Assembly (NCBI RefSeq): GCF_028657945.1
Contig: NZ_CP059693.1
Span: 744,001-808,000, forward strand
Reading direction: 5' to 3'
Origin: Thalassomonas haliotis
Lineage (GTDB): Bacteria > Pseudomonadota > Gammaproteobacteria > Enterobacterales > Alteromonadaceae
Length of the DNA: 64,000 nt
The notes beneath the pieces were generated by a model. It worked only from the letters and a program-made list of their open reading frames with translations, searched no databases and had not been told where the DNA came from. Numbering within the stretch: position 1 is the first letter of the stretch; every line of letters starts with the position of its first letter. Positions 34,285 through 42,465 of this stretch are shown here, piece by piece. The position numbers were made by a program, and so were the translations under genes.

Positions 34285-35928
34285 TCAATCACCGGCCGCT
34301 TTCATCATCACTTGCAAAGATTTATGGTTGCTCTTGATTTCCAGTCTCTCGTCGCTAAAGAGTTCGCCGTCGATCACATATTCGATCGGCTGCTGACTCT
34401 CTATGGTGATGGTCTCGGCCAGCCGGGTATGGATATTGTTGTTTTCCTGGCTGTTTTGGCTTCTGAGGTTTAAACCTGCTGTTATCAGTTCAGCCAGGTC
34501 AATGAATTTATTGCTGTTATCCTTGTCTGCATTGATCCAGGTCACGTCCAGGTAGCCGTCCCGAAAATCCGGCGCGCCATTGCCCTGGGCAAGAATGCTG
34601 GTAAAAGGAGCGGCATTGGCAATCACCAGGCTGGTCGTCTTGAGTGGGTTTGCCTGCTCGTCATTGAAGGCCACGTTCAAGGCATGCTCCTTGCCTGCCA
34701 TATAGGCTTTCCAGAAACCTTCCAGATAGGCAAACTGGCCGGCTTCGTCCTTACTTTGCCTGTCGGCATAGTCGATCATCTCGTGCTCTAAGCCTATGCC
34801 GACCAGCAGGAGTACGGTTTTGTCATTACACAAGGCGGTATCTATCGCCTTGACCTGGCCGCTGAGCAAGTGCTCCAGCGCCGTTTCTATCGGGATAATT
34901 TTCGAGACATTGCCATATAAGTTATGGGCAAGGGCATTGGCGGTGCCCATAGGCAATAAACCAAATCTTTTATCTGTATTCACCAGCTGTTGGGCGACCT
35001 CCCTTAAGGTGCCGTCGCCTCCTGCGGCGATAATGGTCTCGGCTCCCGCGGTCAGCGCTTCCCGGGTCAACTTTTCCGCTGATACCTGCGGAGTCGTTTC
35101 TTTTATCGTCAGCTTAAAATGCTTAAATAATTGCAGCAGTACTTCGTCTTTGTACTCGGGCCATTTACCGCCACCGGACGCCGGATTGGCGATCAGGTGG
35201 GCGGCTGGATTAATATAGATCTGCTGTTGGCGGTGGTATTTTACCAGGCGTTTCATCTGCGCCTTATTCAAACCGGCAGAGGCGCGTATCCGGGAGATGT
35301 TTTCCAGCACTTCGCGTACCGACAGTTCAGGTGATTTTGCCAGCAGATAAGCTGCGACCACAAACACAGAGCGGCCCCGCCCCAGGGCGCAATGGACAAC
35401 CACCCTTTGCTGCGCTGTGATGTGATTGTCGATCCAGGTGATCGCCTGCCTGAGCTCTTCTGCTTTCGGACTTTGGTGGTCCAGCACAGGCACATTCAGG
35501 TAGTTAAGCTCCAGCACCGAGGCGCTCCAGTCGAGGGCGCTAAATTCGGCGGTCATGTCGACAATAGCACTGACGTAGAAATTTTCCAGTGATAAAAAGT
35601 CGCGGCCATTGAGCCGGGTTGCCACGCATAATCCGGCTTCGATTTGATGGATATACTGAATATTTTTTCTTTTGTCGCTCCACTTGGCGATGATGTTGTA
35701 GGCATGTACCCCGGCAATAAAGGGCAGCAACAAAATATTCACCGGCAGCGGAATACGGCCATCGGCCTTTTTCCGGAAGATGGAAGGTTTTTCGGCAATA
35801 TAGGCCAGGCTTACAATGGCCAGGGCGGTGCTGATCCAAAAGCATAGCAGGGACCATGCCGATTCGAGATAAACCCCCGAGACCAGCAGCGACAGGGAGA
35901 GGGCGATATAATAAAAATAGATAGGCAT
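34285..35928 (-). CDS. Fusion of membrane dual-specificity phosphatase and diacylglycerol-kinase-type lipid kinase
   Basis: 547 residues. Two to three N-terminal membrane helices (about 1-75) are followed by a dual-specificity phosphatase domain (about 95-235) with the catalytic loop HCALGRGRS (Cys-x5-Arg) and an upstream acidic VDMTAEFS segment. A DAGK/YegS-type catalytic domain (about 240-545) follows, with NPASGGGKW, the nucleotide motif AAGGDGTLREVA, LPMGTANALAH and the late YVIDGELF. Both active sites look intact. One polypeptide could dephosphorylate and phosphorylate lipids, for example phosphatidylglycerophosphate-like substrates. The substrate is inference. Confidence 0.9.
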   Translation of the reverse strand: MPIYFYYIALSLSLLVSGVYLESAWSLLCFWISTALAIVSLAYIAEKPSIFRKKADGRIPLPVNILLLPFIAGVHAYNIIAKWSDKRKNIQYIHQIEAGLCVATRLNGRDFLSLENFYVSAIVDMTAEFSALDWSASVLELNYLNVPVLDHQSPKAEELRQAITWIDNHITAQQRVVVHCALGRGRSVFVVAAYLLAKSPELSVREVLENISRIRASAGLNKAQMKRLVKYHRQQQIYINPAAHLIANPASGGGKWPEYKDEVLLQLFKHFKLTIKETTPQVSAEKLTREALTAGAETIIAAGGDGTLREVAQQLVNTDKRFGLLPMGTANALAHNLYGNVSKIIPIETALEHLLSGQVKAIDTALCNDKTVLLLVGIGLEHEMIDYADRQSKDEAGQFAYLEGFWKAYMAGKEHALNVAFNDEQANPLKTTSLVIANAAPFTSILAQGNGAPDFRDGYLDVTWINADKDNSNKFIDLAELITAGLNLRSQNSQENNNIHTRLAETITIESQQPIEYVIDGELFSDERLEIKSNHKSLQVMMKAAGD

Positions 35929-36365
35929 GACACTGTTTCTCTTATAATGGGTTCATGGTCTGATAAACACCGGCCAAAATCGTCACCTCCGGTACGGATA
36001 ACACATAACATAACCCGGAAACGGCAGGATGGAAATCTCAAACGGCTTTTTCATCACCTTTGATAAACTCCCATAAGCTAAAGCAATTTTGATGCCTAAT
36101 CGTAAGTGTAAACATAAGTATAAGTGTATGATAAAGAACTGCTTTATGTGGCTGTCTGTCATTGTTTACCTGTTACTGGCGATTTGTCTGTAAAAGTTAC
36201 ACGCCTCTGTGTGAAATATTCCTGGACTTTTTGTCCTGCCAGGTGAGTTTGCGGCGGTTTTTTGTAGTTTGTCTATAAAAAACAATGTGTTGCGCTTTGT
36301 GGCACAAGCCTGGCATAGGTATAGGGTATCTAGTGACAACTGAATGCATTTAGTGCGGGGTTTAC
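35929..36365. other. Intergenic region with divergent promoters
   Basis: About 440 bp, AT-rich between the phosphatase-kinase fusion (minus) and the helical protein (plus). I see no supported gene, hairpin or clear operator in it. Confidence 0.5.
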
Positions 36366-36851
36366 ATGTTTGATGATATCGCAGCCGTACGGTCAGGAAC
36401 CCGTGTTTTAACGGCAGCAGAGCAAGCCGCCGGCGTTCGCCATATGCTGCTTGCCTGTGAAAAAGGAGCGAAATTCTTCCGCTATCTCGCCTTGTTGTTC
36501 GAGGACGAGACCGCTAAAACCAGGTTGCTGATCCTGGCCCGGCAATATAAAAAAATTGTCGCCCTGCTCCATAAGTACAGTGCCCTGATAGCGGAGCAGG
36601 AGCGGCAAGTCCGGCTGATGTTCGAGTTGGACTTTTTCAGCCAGGAGTTGCAGCAAGGCGTTATCTGCAGGAAAAGCCGGCGTGTGTTTGTTTTGCTGAT
36701 AGAGCATCAGCAACAAAATCTGCAATCGCTGATGCGCCTGGGGCAATCGGCAGCTTCGCTAGCGCTTAAAAAAGCATATCAGCACATTATTACGGCTTAT
36801 CAAGGTGTGATCAATCAGCTGTTTACGATCGAGAAAAATCTACCGCGTTGA
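36366..36851 (+). CDS. Unrecognised all-helical cytosolic protein
   Basis: 161 residues, no signal peptide or membrane segment. The sequence is almost free of Pro and Gly and shows long heptad-like runs (RLLILARQYKKIVALLHKYSALIAEQERQVRLMF; RRVFVLLIEHQQQNLQSLM), consistent with a four-helix bundle. No metal-ligand pattern (ExxH) is present, so it is not an obvious ferritin-like protein. It lies 40 nt before nhaA and might share its transcript. Function not assignable. Codon use and composition do not differ from neighbours. Confidence 0.6.
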   Translation: MFDDIAAVRSGTRVLTAAEQAAGVRHMLLACEKGAKFFRYLALLFEDETAKTRLLILARQYKKIVALLHKYSALIAEQERQVRLMFELDFFSQELQQGVICRKSRRVFVLLIEHQQQNLQSLMRLGQSAASLALKKAYQHIITAYQGVINQLFTIEKNLPR

Positions 36852-36891
36852 CCCTGCCAGGCCGGGAGATCATATAACCGGTAACCGCACC

Positions 36892-38292
36892 ATGTTTAAT
36901 ACCATTATTGAGACGGGATATCATATGTCGTTAATGACAGAAACAAAACTTGAGAAAAAACTGGCAAAGGCGCTGGAGCCTTTTCAACAATTTATCCAGA
37001 CGCAGACCTTTAGCAGCAAACTGCTCATTGTGTTCACGGCGCTTTCCCTGATTATCGCCAATTCACTGTGGGCAGAAGAATTTTCGCAAATTACCGCCGT
37101 CACCTTAGGTTTTTCGGTCAATGGCGCTATCGCCGGTATGTCGCTGTTGCACTGGGTGAACGACGGCCTGATGGCCTTGTTCTTTTTTCTGCTGGGGATG
37201 GAAATCAAACGGGAAATTCTGGTGGGAGAAATGAGTACTCCCGCCAATTTAATTCCGGTATTGGCTGCGGCAATCGGCGGTATGGTGTTTCCCGCCATTA
37301 TCTTTTATTTATTTAACCTCGACAGTCCCTATGTTGACGGCTGGGGTATCCCCATGGCAACGGATACTGCATTTGCCGTGGGAATACTGATGCTGCTCGG
37401 CGCCAGGGTGCCGCCTGCCGCTTATGCCTTCTTAACCGGGCTGGCAATTATCGATGATTTGGGCGCGATTTTGGTTATCGCCGTATTTTATACCGATACC
37501 TTGCATTGGGCATATCTGGGGGCCAGTCTTGTCGCTTTTGCCGTCCTGGTTGCCATTAATTACTGCGGCGGACGCAACCCTGTATATTATGCTGTTTTTG
37601 GCATTCTGGTTTGGGCCATGATGCTCAACTCCGGGGTGCATGCCACCGTAGCCGGCATACTGGTGGCCGCGACAGTACCGGCGCGCCCCAAGCGCGACTC
37701 CGGCTGGTTGATAAAACGTTTGCTTACCCTGACCAAACGCTTTGACAAAATAGAGCAGGAGCGCAACGCGCAAACGCCTATTTTAGCATCGGAAGAGCAG
37801 CATAAAATTGTCAAACACGTGAAAACGGCAACCGACAAGGCCACGACTCCCCTGTACCGCTGGGAAATCGCACTGGAAAAACCCATTAGCCTGTTTGTGT
37901 TGCCGGTTTTTGCCCTGCTAAATGCCGGCATTTTGATCAATGCCGACCGCCTGGGGGGGTTAGTGAGCAATCCATTGGCACAGGGGATATTTTTCGGTTT
38001 ATTTGTTGGTAAAGGCCTGGGGATCCCCCTGTTTGCCTGGTTATCCATTAAATGCAACTGGGGCGTATTGCCGGCAGGACTCACGATGCGTCATGTCGTC
38101 GGTATAGGCTTGCTCGGCGGTATCGGGTTTACCATGTCGATATTTATCACCACCTTAGGCTTTGGCCAGGATATTGAAAGTATCAATATCGCGAAAGCGG
38201 CAATATTGTTTACCTCGTTGTTATGTGGCTTTTCCGCCTGGTTTTGGCTGAAGTTTTTTACCGGGAAAGTCGATGCAACCGCCGTACGATAA
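36892..38292 (+). CDS. nhaA: Na+/H+ antiporter NhaA
   Basis: 466-residue inner-membrane antiporter exporting sodium in exchange for protons, for pH and salt homeostasis. About 12 helices; the ion-binding aspartates are in AIIDDLGAILVIAVFY, and family motifs HWVNDGLMALFFFLLGMEIKRE, MATDTAFAVGIL and GLLGGIGFTMSIFI are intact. It is longer than E. coli NhaA because of an N-terminal cytosolic helix and an extended loop (about 260-320). ATG 36925 is an alternative start; neither candidate has a strong ribosome site. Confidence 0.95.
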   Translation: MFNTIIETGYHMSLMTETKLEKKLAKALEPFQQFIQTQTFSSKLLIVFTALSLIIANSLWAEEFSQITAVTLGFSVNGAIAGMSLLHWVNDGLMALFFFLLGMEIKREILVGEMSTPANLIPVLAAAIGGMVFPAIIFYLFNLDSPYVDGWGIPMATDTAFAVGILMLLGARVPPAAYAFLTGLAIIDDLGAILVIAVFYTDTLHWAYLGASLVAFAVLVAINYCGGRNPVYYAVFGILVWAMMLNSGVHATVAGILVAATVPARPKRDSGWLIKRLLTLTKRFDKIEQERNAQTPILASEEQHKIVKHVKTATDKATTPLYRWEIALEKPISLFVLPVFALLNAGILINADRLGGLVSNPLAQGIFFGLFVGKGLGIPLFAWLSIKCNWGVLPAGLTMRHVVGIGLLGGIGFTMSIFITTLGFGQDIESINIAKAAILFTSLLCGFSAWFWLKFFTGKVDATAVR

Positions 38293-38354
38293 GGTTTTTG
38301 CCGCGAATATATGATTTTTAAAATAACACTCAATAACATATTAAGGAGCAACAA

Positions 38355-38639
38355 ATGGCTAATGAAGGATTTCATGAAGCAATTGAAGAACTTTCACAAG
38401 AGACCAAAGATATGCACCGGGCAATTGTCTCGCTGATGGAAGAACTGGAGGCGGTAGACTGGTATAACCAGCGTATCGATGCCTGTAAAGACGAATCCCT
38501 GAAAAGGATTTTAATTCACAATCGCGATGAAGAAAAAGAGCATGCGGCGATGATGATGGAGTGGATACGAAGAAGGGATCGGGTTATGGATAAGGAGCTG
38601 AAAGATTATCTGTTCACCGAAGGAAAAATTGGTCACTAG
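38355..38639 (+). CDS. Encapsulated-ferritin-type (EncFtn) ferroxidase without encapsulation tail
   Basis: 94 residues matching the encapsulated ferritin-like family: HRAIVSLMEELEAVDWYNQR and HNRDEEKEHAAMMMEWIRRRD. By alignment from memory with the Rhodospirillum protein, the ferroxidase residues are Glu30, Glu60 and His63, with entry-site Glu29, Glu32 and Trp36. Such proteins form decamers that oxidise Fe2+ inside an encapsulin shell. Here the chain stops soon after LFTEGKIGH, with no C-terminal targeting peptide, and no shell gene is in the window. AGGAG precedes ATG 38355. It could work free in the cytosol or with a distant shell. Confidence 0.88.
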   Translation: MANEGFHEAIEELSQETKDMHRAIVSLMEELEAVDWYNQRIDACKDESLKRILIHNRDEEKEHAAMMMEWIRRRDRVMDKELKDYLFTEGKIGH

Positions 38640-38907
38640 GCCGTAAACTGCCGCCTATGCGCATATGGCTTGCTGTGTCTGCAAGCCCGGCGGCGCTCTT
38701 CGGACTCTTGTCCCACCTCCGGGATGCCACCAGGGGAGCGCTGCCTGCAGCAAAATCAGAGCTTGCTGCCCCGCCGGGCATCCAACTATCCAAACAGTCA
38801 AAGAGCAAAGCGCTTCATTATGATATTGTGGCGCCCCGGCTCCTCCCGGCGTCCCTGTGAACAGTTCTTTATTGGCTTTGGTGTAAAAAGTCAGCCTGTG
38901 CTGCAAA
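38640..38907. other. Gene-free stretch after the EncFtn gene
   Basis: About 270 bp of GC-rich sequence; frames on both strands are short, have no ribosome sites and show no family resemblance. It borders the decayed segment that follows and may be older remnant DNA. Confidence 0.4.
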
Positions 38908-38947
38908 ATAAAGCCCGGTTTTACCTTTTGGTAAATCCGGGCTTTAT
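38908..38947. terminator. Inverted repeat, terminator-like
   Basis: ATAAAGCCCGG and CCGGGCTTTAT are exact complements around an 18-nt partly self-pairing loop. It resembles the terminator hairpin near 45470-45500 that precedes the intact cysG 3' end, and is followed here by the decayed copy of that gene end. Confidence 0.65.
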
Positions 38948-38969
38948 GTTTTGGGGGATCGGCTGTGAG

Positions 38970-39057
38970 GTTAACTGCCGCAGACCCGGTTTTTTTGGTG
39001 ATCTGACTTTGGGATAAAGCGGCATTTTCCGGCAGGGGATGGTCTTTGGCGAGCAAA
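38970..39057 (-). pseudogene. Decayed copy of the 3' end of the cysG-like gene
   Basis: The plus-strand text closely follows 45515-45608, the 3' end of the intact cysG-like gene; both contain GATAA(A/G)GCGGCATTTTC(C/G)GGCAG. Read on the minus strand it gives [23 protein letters not shown] against [23 protein letters not shown]. Only the last 25 or so codons survive, without start, and it runs straight into a prmA fragment of opposite polarity. Confidence 0.8.
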
Positions 39058-39268
39058 TTTATGGCTTGTCTGGCTTGAGGGGGTGGATCTGGCCGGGAAA
39101 AGCGTGGCAGATTTTGCTTGCGGCTCCGGTATTTTATCTTTGGCGGCGCTAAAATCAGGCGAACAAGGTGATTGATATCATGCCTCTGGCATGACAAGCA
39201 AGCCTGGAAAATGCCAAACCTAACCAGGTAGAAGACTGCTTTGAACTTTACCCGCCTAAAGATCTGCG
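39058..39268 (+). pseudogene. Decayed internal fragment of prmA
   Basis: Aligns along its whole length with 47832-48050 inside intact prmA, covering the SAM-binding motif. The copy keeps CGGCTCCGG(T/C)ATTTTATC and CTTTGGCGGCGCT almost exactly, but carries substitutions and indels that bring a stop (GATTGA near 39165) and break the frame. Neither end of the gene is present. It abuts the cysG remnant in the same relative order as the native locus, with the roughly 2.2 kb between them missing, and ends at the stop of the LysR gene. Confidence 0.85.
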
Positions 39269-39270
39269 GT

Positions 39271-40152
39271 TTATTTTACTGCATTTAGATAATCAGCAAT
39301 AAGGGATTTAATATATCTTGCCCTGCTGGCCATAAAGGTTTTTTTATTATGGCAAAGGTAAATATTTTCCCCGGCAGGCTTTTTTAAAGTGTGCATGCGG
39401 ATGGCTGCTTTGTTATGAAAGGCGTTTACCGCATGTAAAGGCAGCACAGTAAAACCAAGGCCCCGGCTAACCGGCTCCAGGATTAAACTGATTTGGTTGG
39501 AAAAGCCTTTATGGGGGAACTGTTTGATATGTTTAAATTCGGCAAAGTTTTCACTTAATAGTAATTGGCCGTGATGTGCTGCATCCGGGTGGCTGATAAA
39601 CCCCAGTTCAAGCAACTTCTCCCAGCTTAGCGATTTTATTTTGCTGGCAGTGACTAAAACCAAAGGCTCCAGCGCTACTTTATCGCAAACCAATTCGGTG
39701 CTGTTATTGGTTTGCGTCATTAAGCCCAGATCGATTTTACGTGTTATTAACTCTTGCTCTATCTGGTTATTAGGTGCAAAGGCATGATCTATGATGAGCT
39801 CTGGCGATTGCTGTTGGATACCCAGAAGTTGGGGATAAAGTTTCAGGCCGACGCTGCCGGGAGAAGCTATTTTAACAATGCCCACTAAAGGGTCGTCTTG
39901 CTTGATGGCTTTGGCCAGCTCTTCCGTTTGCTGTAACAGCTTTTCTCCTTGTTGTTGTAATTTTGTCCCTGCTTCGGTCAGTGAAAATGACTTGCCCTCA
40001 CGTACCAGTAATACCACATCCAGTTGTTGTTCCAGCTTTTTAATGTGCTGGCTGACCCCGGACTGGGTCATAAAAAGGCGTTCGGCGGTTTGGGTAAAGT
40101 GGCCGACTTTCGCCAGGGTACAGAAGGTTTTCAGCCATATTGGATTGATCAT
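39271..40152 (-). CDS. LysR-family transcriptional regulator
   Basis: 293 residues with an N-terminal winged HTH (WLKTFCTLAKVGHFTQTAERLFMTQSGVSQHIKKLEQQL) and a C-terminal periplasmic-binding-like effector domain (VGIVKIASPGSVGLKLYPQLL). It is divergent from a VOC-family enzyme gene with a 95-bp shared region containing a T-N11-A dyad at 40180-40194, so it probably regulates that gene and itself. The effector is unknown. Its 3' end lies directly against the decayed prmA fragment. Confidence 0.92.
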   Translation of the reverse strand: MINPIWLKTFCTLAKVGHFTQTAERLFMTQSGVSQHIKKLEQQLDVVLLVREGKSFSLTEAGTKLQQQGEKLLQQTEELAKAIKQDDPLVGIVKIASPGSVGLKLYPQLLGIQQQSPELIIDHAFAPNNQIEQELITRKIDLGLMTQTNNSTELVCDKVALEPLVLVTASKIKSLSWEKLLELGFISHPDAAHHGQLLLSENFAEFKHIKQFPHKGFSNQISLILEPVSRGLGFTVLPLHAVNAFHNKAAIRMHTLKKPAGENIYLCHNKKTFMASRARYIKSLIADYLNAVK

Positions 40153-40179
40153 TACAAAACGTACTTATATTTATAATAA

Positions 40180-40194
40180 ATGATAATTTTTCAT
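40180..40194. promoter_or_regulatory. Candidate LysR-type operator
   Basis: ATGATAATTTTTCAT is an inverted repeat (ATGA-N7-TCAT) fitting the T-N11-A pattern of LysR-type sites, midway between the divergent LysR and VOC genes. AT-rich sequence makes a chance match possible. Confidence 0.4.
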
Positions 40195-40247
40195 ACTTTA
40201 TCATGGCGGGTACACTTTGCACATCAACTTATTTGAGGATAAAGAAC

Positions 40248-40748
40248 ATGAGCAAAGCATACCCGAGAGCCTTTTCGCATATAGGTATTTCAGTACCGGA
40301 TCTAACAAAAGCGGTTGAGTTTTATACCCGGGTGTTGGGTTGGTATGAAATTATGCCGCCAACACAAATCATTGAAGATGCCAGCCCGATAGGAGAAATG
40401 TGCACGGATGTCTTCGGTCCGAAATGGGGCAAGTTTAAAATTGCCCATTTGGCCACAGGTGACAGGATTGGCGTAGAGTTATTTGAATTTGCCAACCAGG
40501 AAAACCCGGAAAATAATTTTGAATATTGGAAGACGGGGATTTTTCATTTCTGTGTGCAAGACCCCAACCTGGAAGAGCTGGTGGAAAAAATTGTCGCTGC
40601 AGGCGGTAAAAAGCGTATGCCGGCGCCGCGCTATTATTATCCCGGAGAAAAGCCTTACCGTATGATTTATATGGAAGACCCTTTTGGCAATATTCTGGAA
40701 ATCTACAGCCATAGTTATGAGTTAACTTATGCTGCCGGTGCTTATTAG
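40248..40748 (+). CDS. VOC-family (glyoxalase/dioxygenase-like) metalloprotein
   Basis: 166 residues from ATG 40248, chosen because GAGGATAAAG precedes it and the product then starts MSKAYPRAFSHIGISV. Two beta-alpha-beta-beta-beta modules are visible, with likely metal ligands His11 (FSHIGISVPDL), Glu in GVELFEF, His in FHFCVQDPN and Glu in ILEIYSHSY. The DP(F)GNILEIYSH ending is typical of the superfamily. Substrate not predictable; a small dioxygenase or lyase acting on an aldehyde or catechol is possible. It is probably controlled by the divergent LysR protein. Confidence 0.85.
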   Translation: MSKAYPRAFSHIGISVPDLTKAVEFYTRVLGWYEIMPPTQIIEDASPIGEMCTDVFGPKWGKFKIAHLATGDRIGVELFEFANQENPENNFEYWKTGIFHFCVQDPNLEELVEKIVAAGGKKRMPAPRYYYPGEKPYRMIYMEDPFGNILEIYSHSYELTYAAGAY

Positions 40749-40757
40749 CTTTAGATC

Positions 40758-40793
40758 ATACCGGGAACATTAGCCGGGGCGTGTGCCCGGTAT
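40758..40793 (+). terminator. Stem-loop after the VOC gene
   Basis: ATACCGGG / CCCGGTAT, an 8-bp perfect stem about 10 nt past the stop, without a T-tract. Confidence 0.5.
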
Positions 40794-41055
40794 TAACAGC
40801 TTATGAGAGGGCGGAGGTTCTAGTTTCCCCCTCTATATACATTGCTGGTGAGCTGGCTAAGTCACCGGCATTGCTCAACCTGAGCTGATATTACTGCTGG
40901 TTTTTTTGCAGTTAACCGCCATTTTATTTGATCTATATCAATAAACAATAATCTAAATAAAAATAATTCTTAATATTGTTTGCGTTTGCTGGGGTGGAGC
41001 TTTACCATGCCCGCCATTAATAATATTAATTCTCATTTAGATTTGGTTGGTAGTT

Positions 41056-42438
41056 ATGAAATTTACTTCACTAGGGAGCCTGGCTTTGCTGACGCTGGCG
41101 ATGAGCAACAGCAGTTTTGCGGTTACCCAAGATGAGTTACAGGCGATACTGGCAGAGCAAAAGCAAAAATTAATCGAGATAGAGCAGCAGTTGGCCGAGC
41201 TGAAAAAAGCTAATGCCGAGCAGAAAAAACAGGCCGTTTTGGCGAAAAAGGCTTCTACAAGCCATAAGCAGCTCGCTAGCGCTGAAAAAAACTGGTGGCT
41301 TAAGTCATACGGCAGCCTGCTTTATAAAAGTGAAGAAATCTTCAGAAATACCCAGGATATCGACCCTGATCGCCGCGCTAAAACTGACTTAGAACGTGTT
41401 GTGGTAGAGCTGGGGCATAAATTTGATCCGCAATGGCAAATTGAGCTTGAGCTTGAATATGAACATGGCGGCACAGGTGCCGCATTGGAATATGACGGTT
41501 TCGAAGAATTTGGTGAATTTGAAAGTGAAATAGAAGCCGGTGGTGAAGTGCTGGTGGAGAAGTTGGAAGTCAAATACACGGTTAATGAAGATTTGGCGGT
41601 TAAGTTTGGCCGGATTTTTGTGCCTGTTGGTTTAGGCACTGAGCTGCATAAGCCAGGGCAATATTTTACCACCGAGCGCCACTGGAGTGAGGCGACTATG
41701 ATCCCTCAGGTGTGGCATGAAAACGGTATCAATGTCAGCGGCAGCTGGAATGGTTTTAATGCCCAGGCTTTAGTTACTACGGGATTAAATTCCGAATATT
41801 TTCGCAGCTACCGCTGGGCGGCAACTGGTCATCAAAAACGTTTTGAGCAGGTTAATACTGATGACTTAGCTTTCACCTTAAGAGTCGATTATGGCGATCT
41901 GGCCAAAGGAACCGGGGTTGGTATCAGCTATTACACCGGTGATACTTCGGGTAACCGCAATAATGACGACAACATCGAAGGCGATGGCAACCTGACCCTG
42001 ATAGGTTTGCACGGTGCCTGGCAGGGCTATAACTGGCAATTACGCGGCCAGTATTTATATGGTGAACTTGATGATTCTGCCGCTATTACCCTGGCAAACA
42101 AAACTACGCCGGGCCTGCAGCCGGGTAACTTTGCCCAGGTGGGCAGCGAAGCTGAATCGGCCTTTTTCGAAGCCGCCTATAACAGCCAGTCGTTGTTTAA
42201 TTTAAGCAAACCGCTGTACCTGTTTGCCGCCTATGAATATGCCAATCCGCTTAAAGAAGTCGAGCAGGGTAATGCCGGCGAGCGCTTTGATATCGATGAA
42301 TTTGCCTTTGGCATTAATTACCTGCCAACCCCTGAGCTGGTGCTAAAAGCACAGTTTGCCCGGCAACAATACGCTCAAGATAACCTGGACGACACCAACT
42401 CATTCAGTTTGTCGATGGGCTACTACTTTTCGCTTTAA
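41056..42438 (+). CDS. Outer-membrane porin-like barrel with N-terminal coiled coil
   Basis: 460 residues from ATG 41056 (an upstream TTG at 41047 would add three residues). A signal peptide (cleavage after SSFA) is followed by a periplasmic coiled coil of about 35 residues (ELQAILAEQKQKLIEIEQQL) and then a beta-barrel with LKVKFGRIF-like and WHENGINVSG strands ending in SMGYYFSL. The layout resembles OprP/OprO-type porins. It sits 27 nt before an imelysin lipoprotein and upstream of a di-haem oxidoreductase, so an iron-uptake role is inferred. The 300-bp region in front is AT-rich with only weak Fur-box likeness near 40960. Confidence 0.82.
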   Translation: MKFTSLGSLALLTLAMSNSSFAVTQDELQAILAEQKQKLIEIEQQLAELKKANAEQKKQAVLAKKASTSHKQLASAEKNWWLKSYGSLLYKSEEIFRNTQDIDPDRRAKTDLERVVVELGHKFDPQWQIELELEYEHGGTGAALEYDGFEEFGEFESEIEAGGEVLVEKLEVKYTVNEDLAVKFGRIFVPVGLGTELHKPGQYFTTERHWSEATMIPQVWHENGINVSGSWNGFNAQALVTTGLNSEYFRSYRWAATGHQKRFEQVNTDDLAFTLRVDYGDLAKGTGVGISYYTGDTSGNRNNDDNIEGDGNLTLIGLHGAWQGYNWQLRGQYLYGELDDSAAITLANKTTPGLQPGNFAQVGSEAESAFFEAAYNSQSLFNLSKPLYLFAAYEYANPLKEVEQGNAGERFDIDEFAFGINYLPTPELVLKAQFARQQYAQDNLDDTNSFSLSMGYYFSL

Positions 42439-42465
42439 CATTATTAAACATTAGAGACTAACAAG

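Noticed and set aside
38655-39197. 180-codon minus-strand open frame
   Set aside because: It runs through a decayed cysG remnant and a terminator-like hairpin; only its cysG-like stretch has a homologue and there is no ribosome site.
40940-41000. Fur box in front of the porin-imelysin locus
   Set aside because: The AT-rich sequence near 40960 matches the 19-bp Fur consensus only loosely, no better than other AT-rich stretches here.
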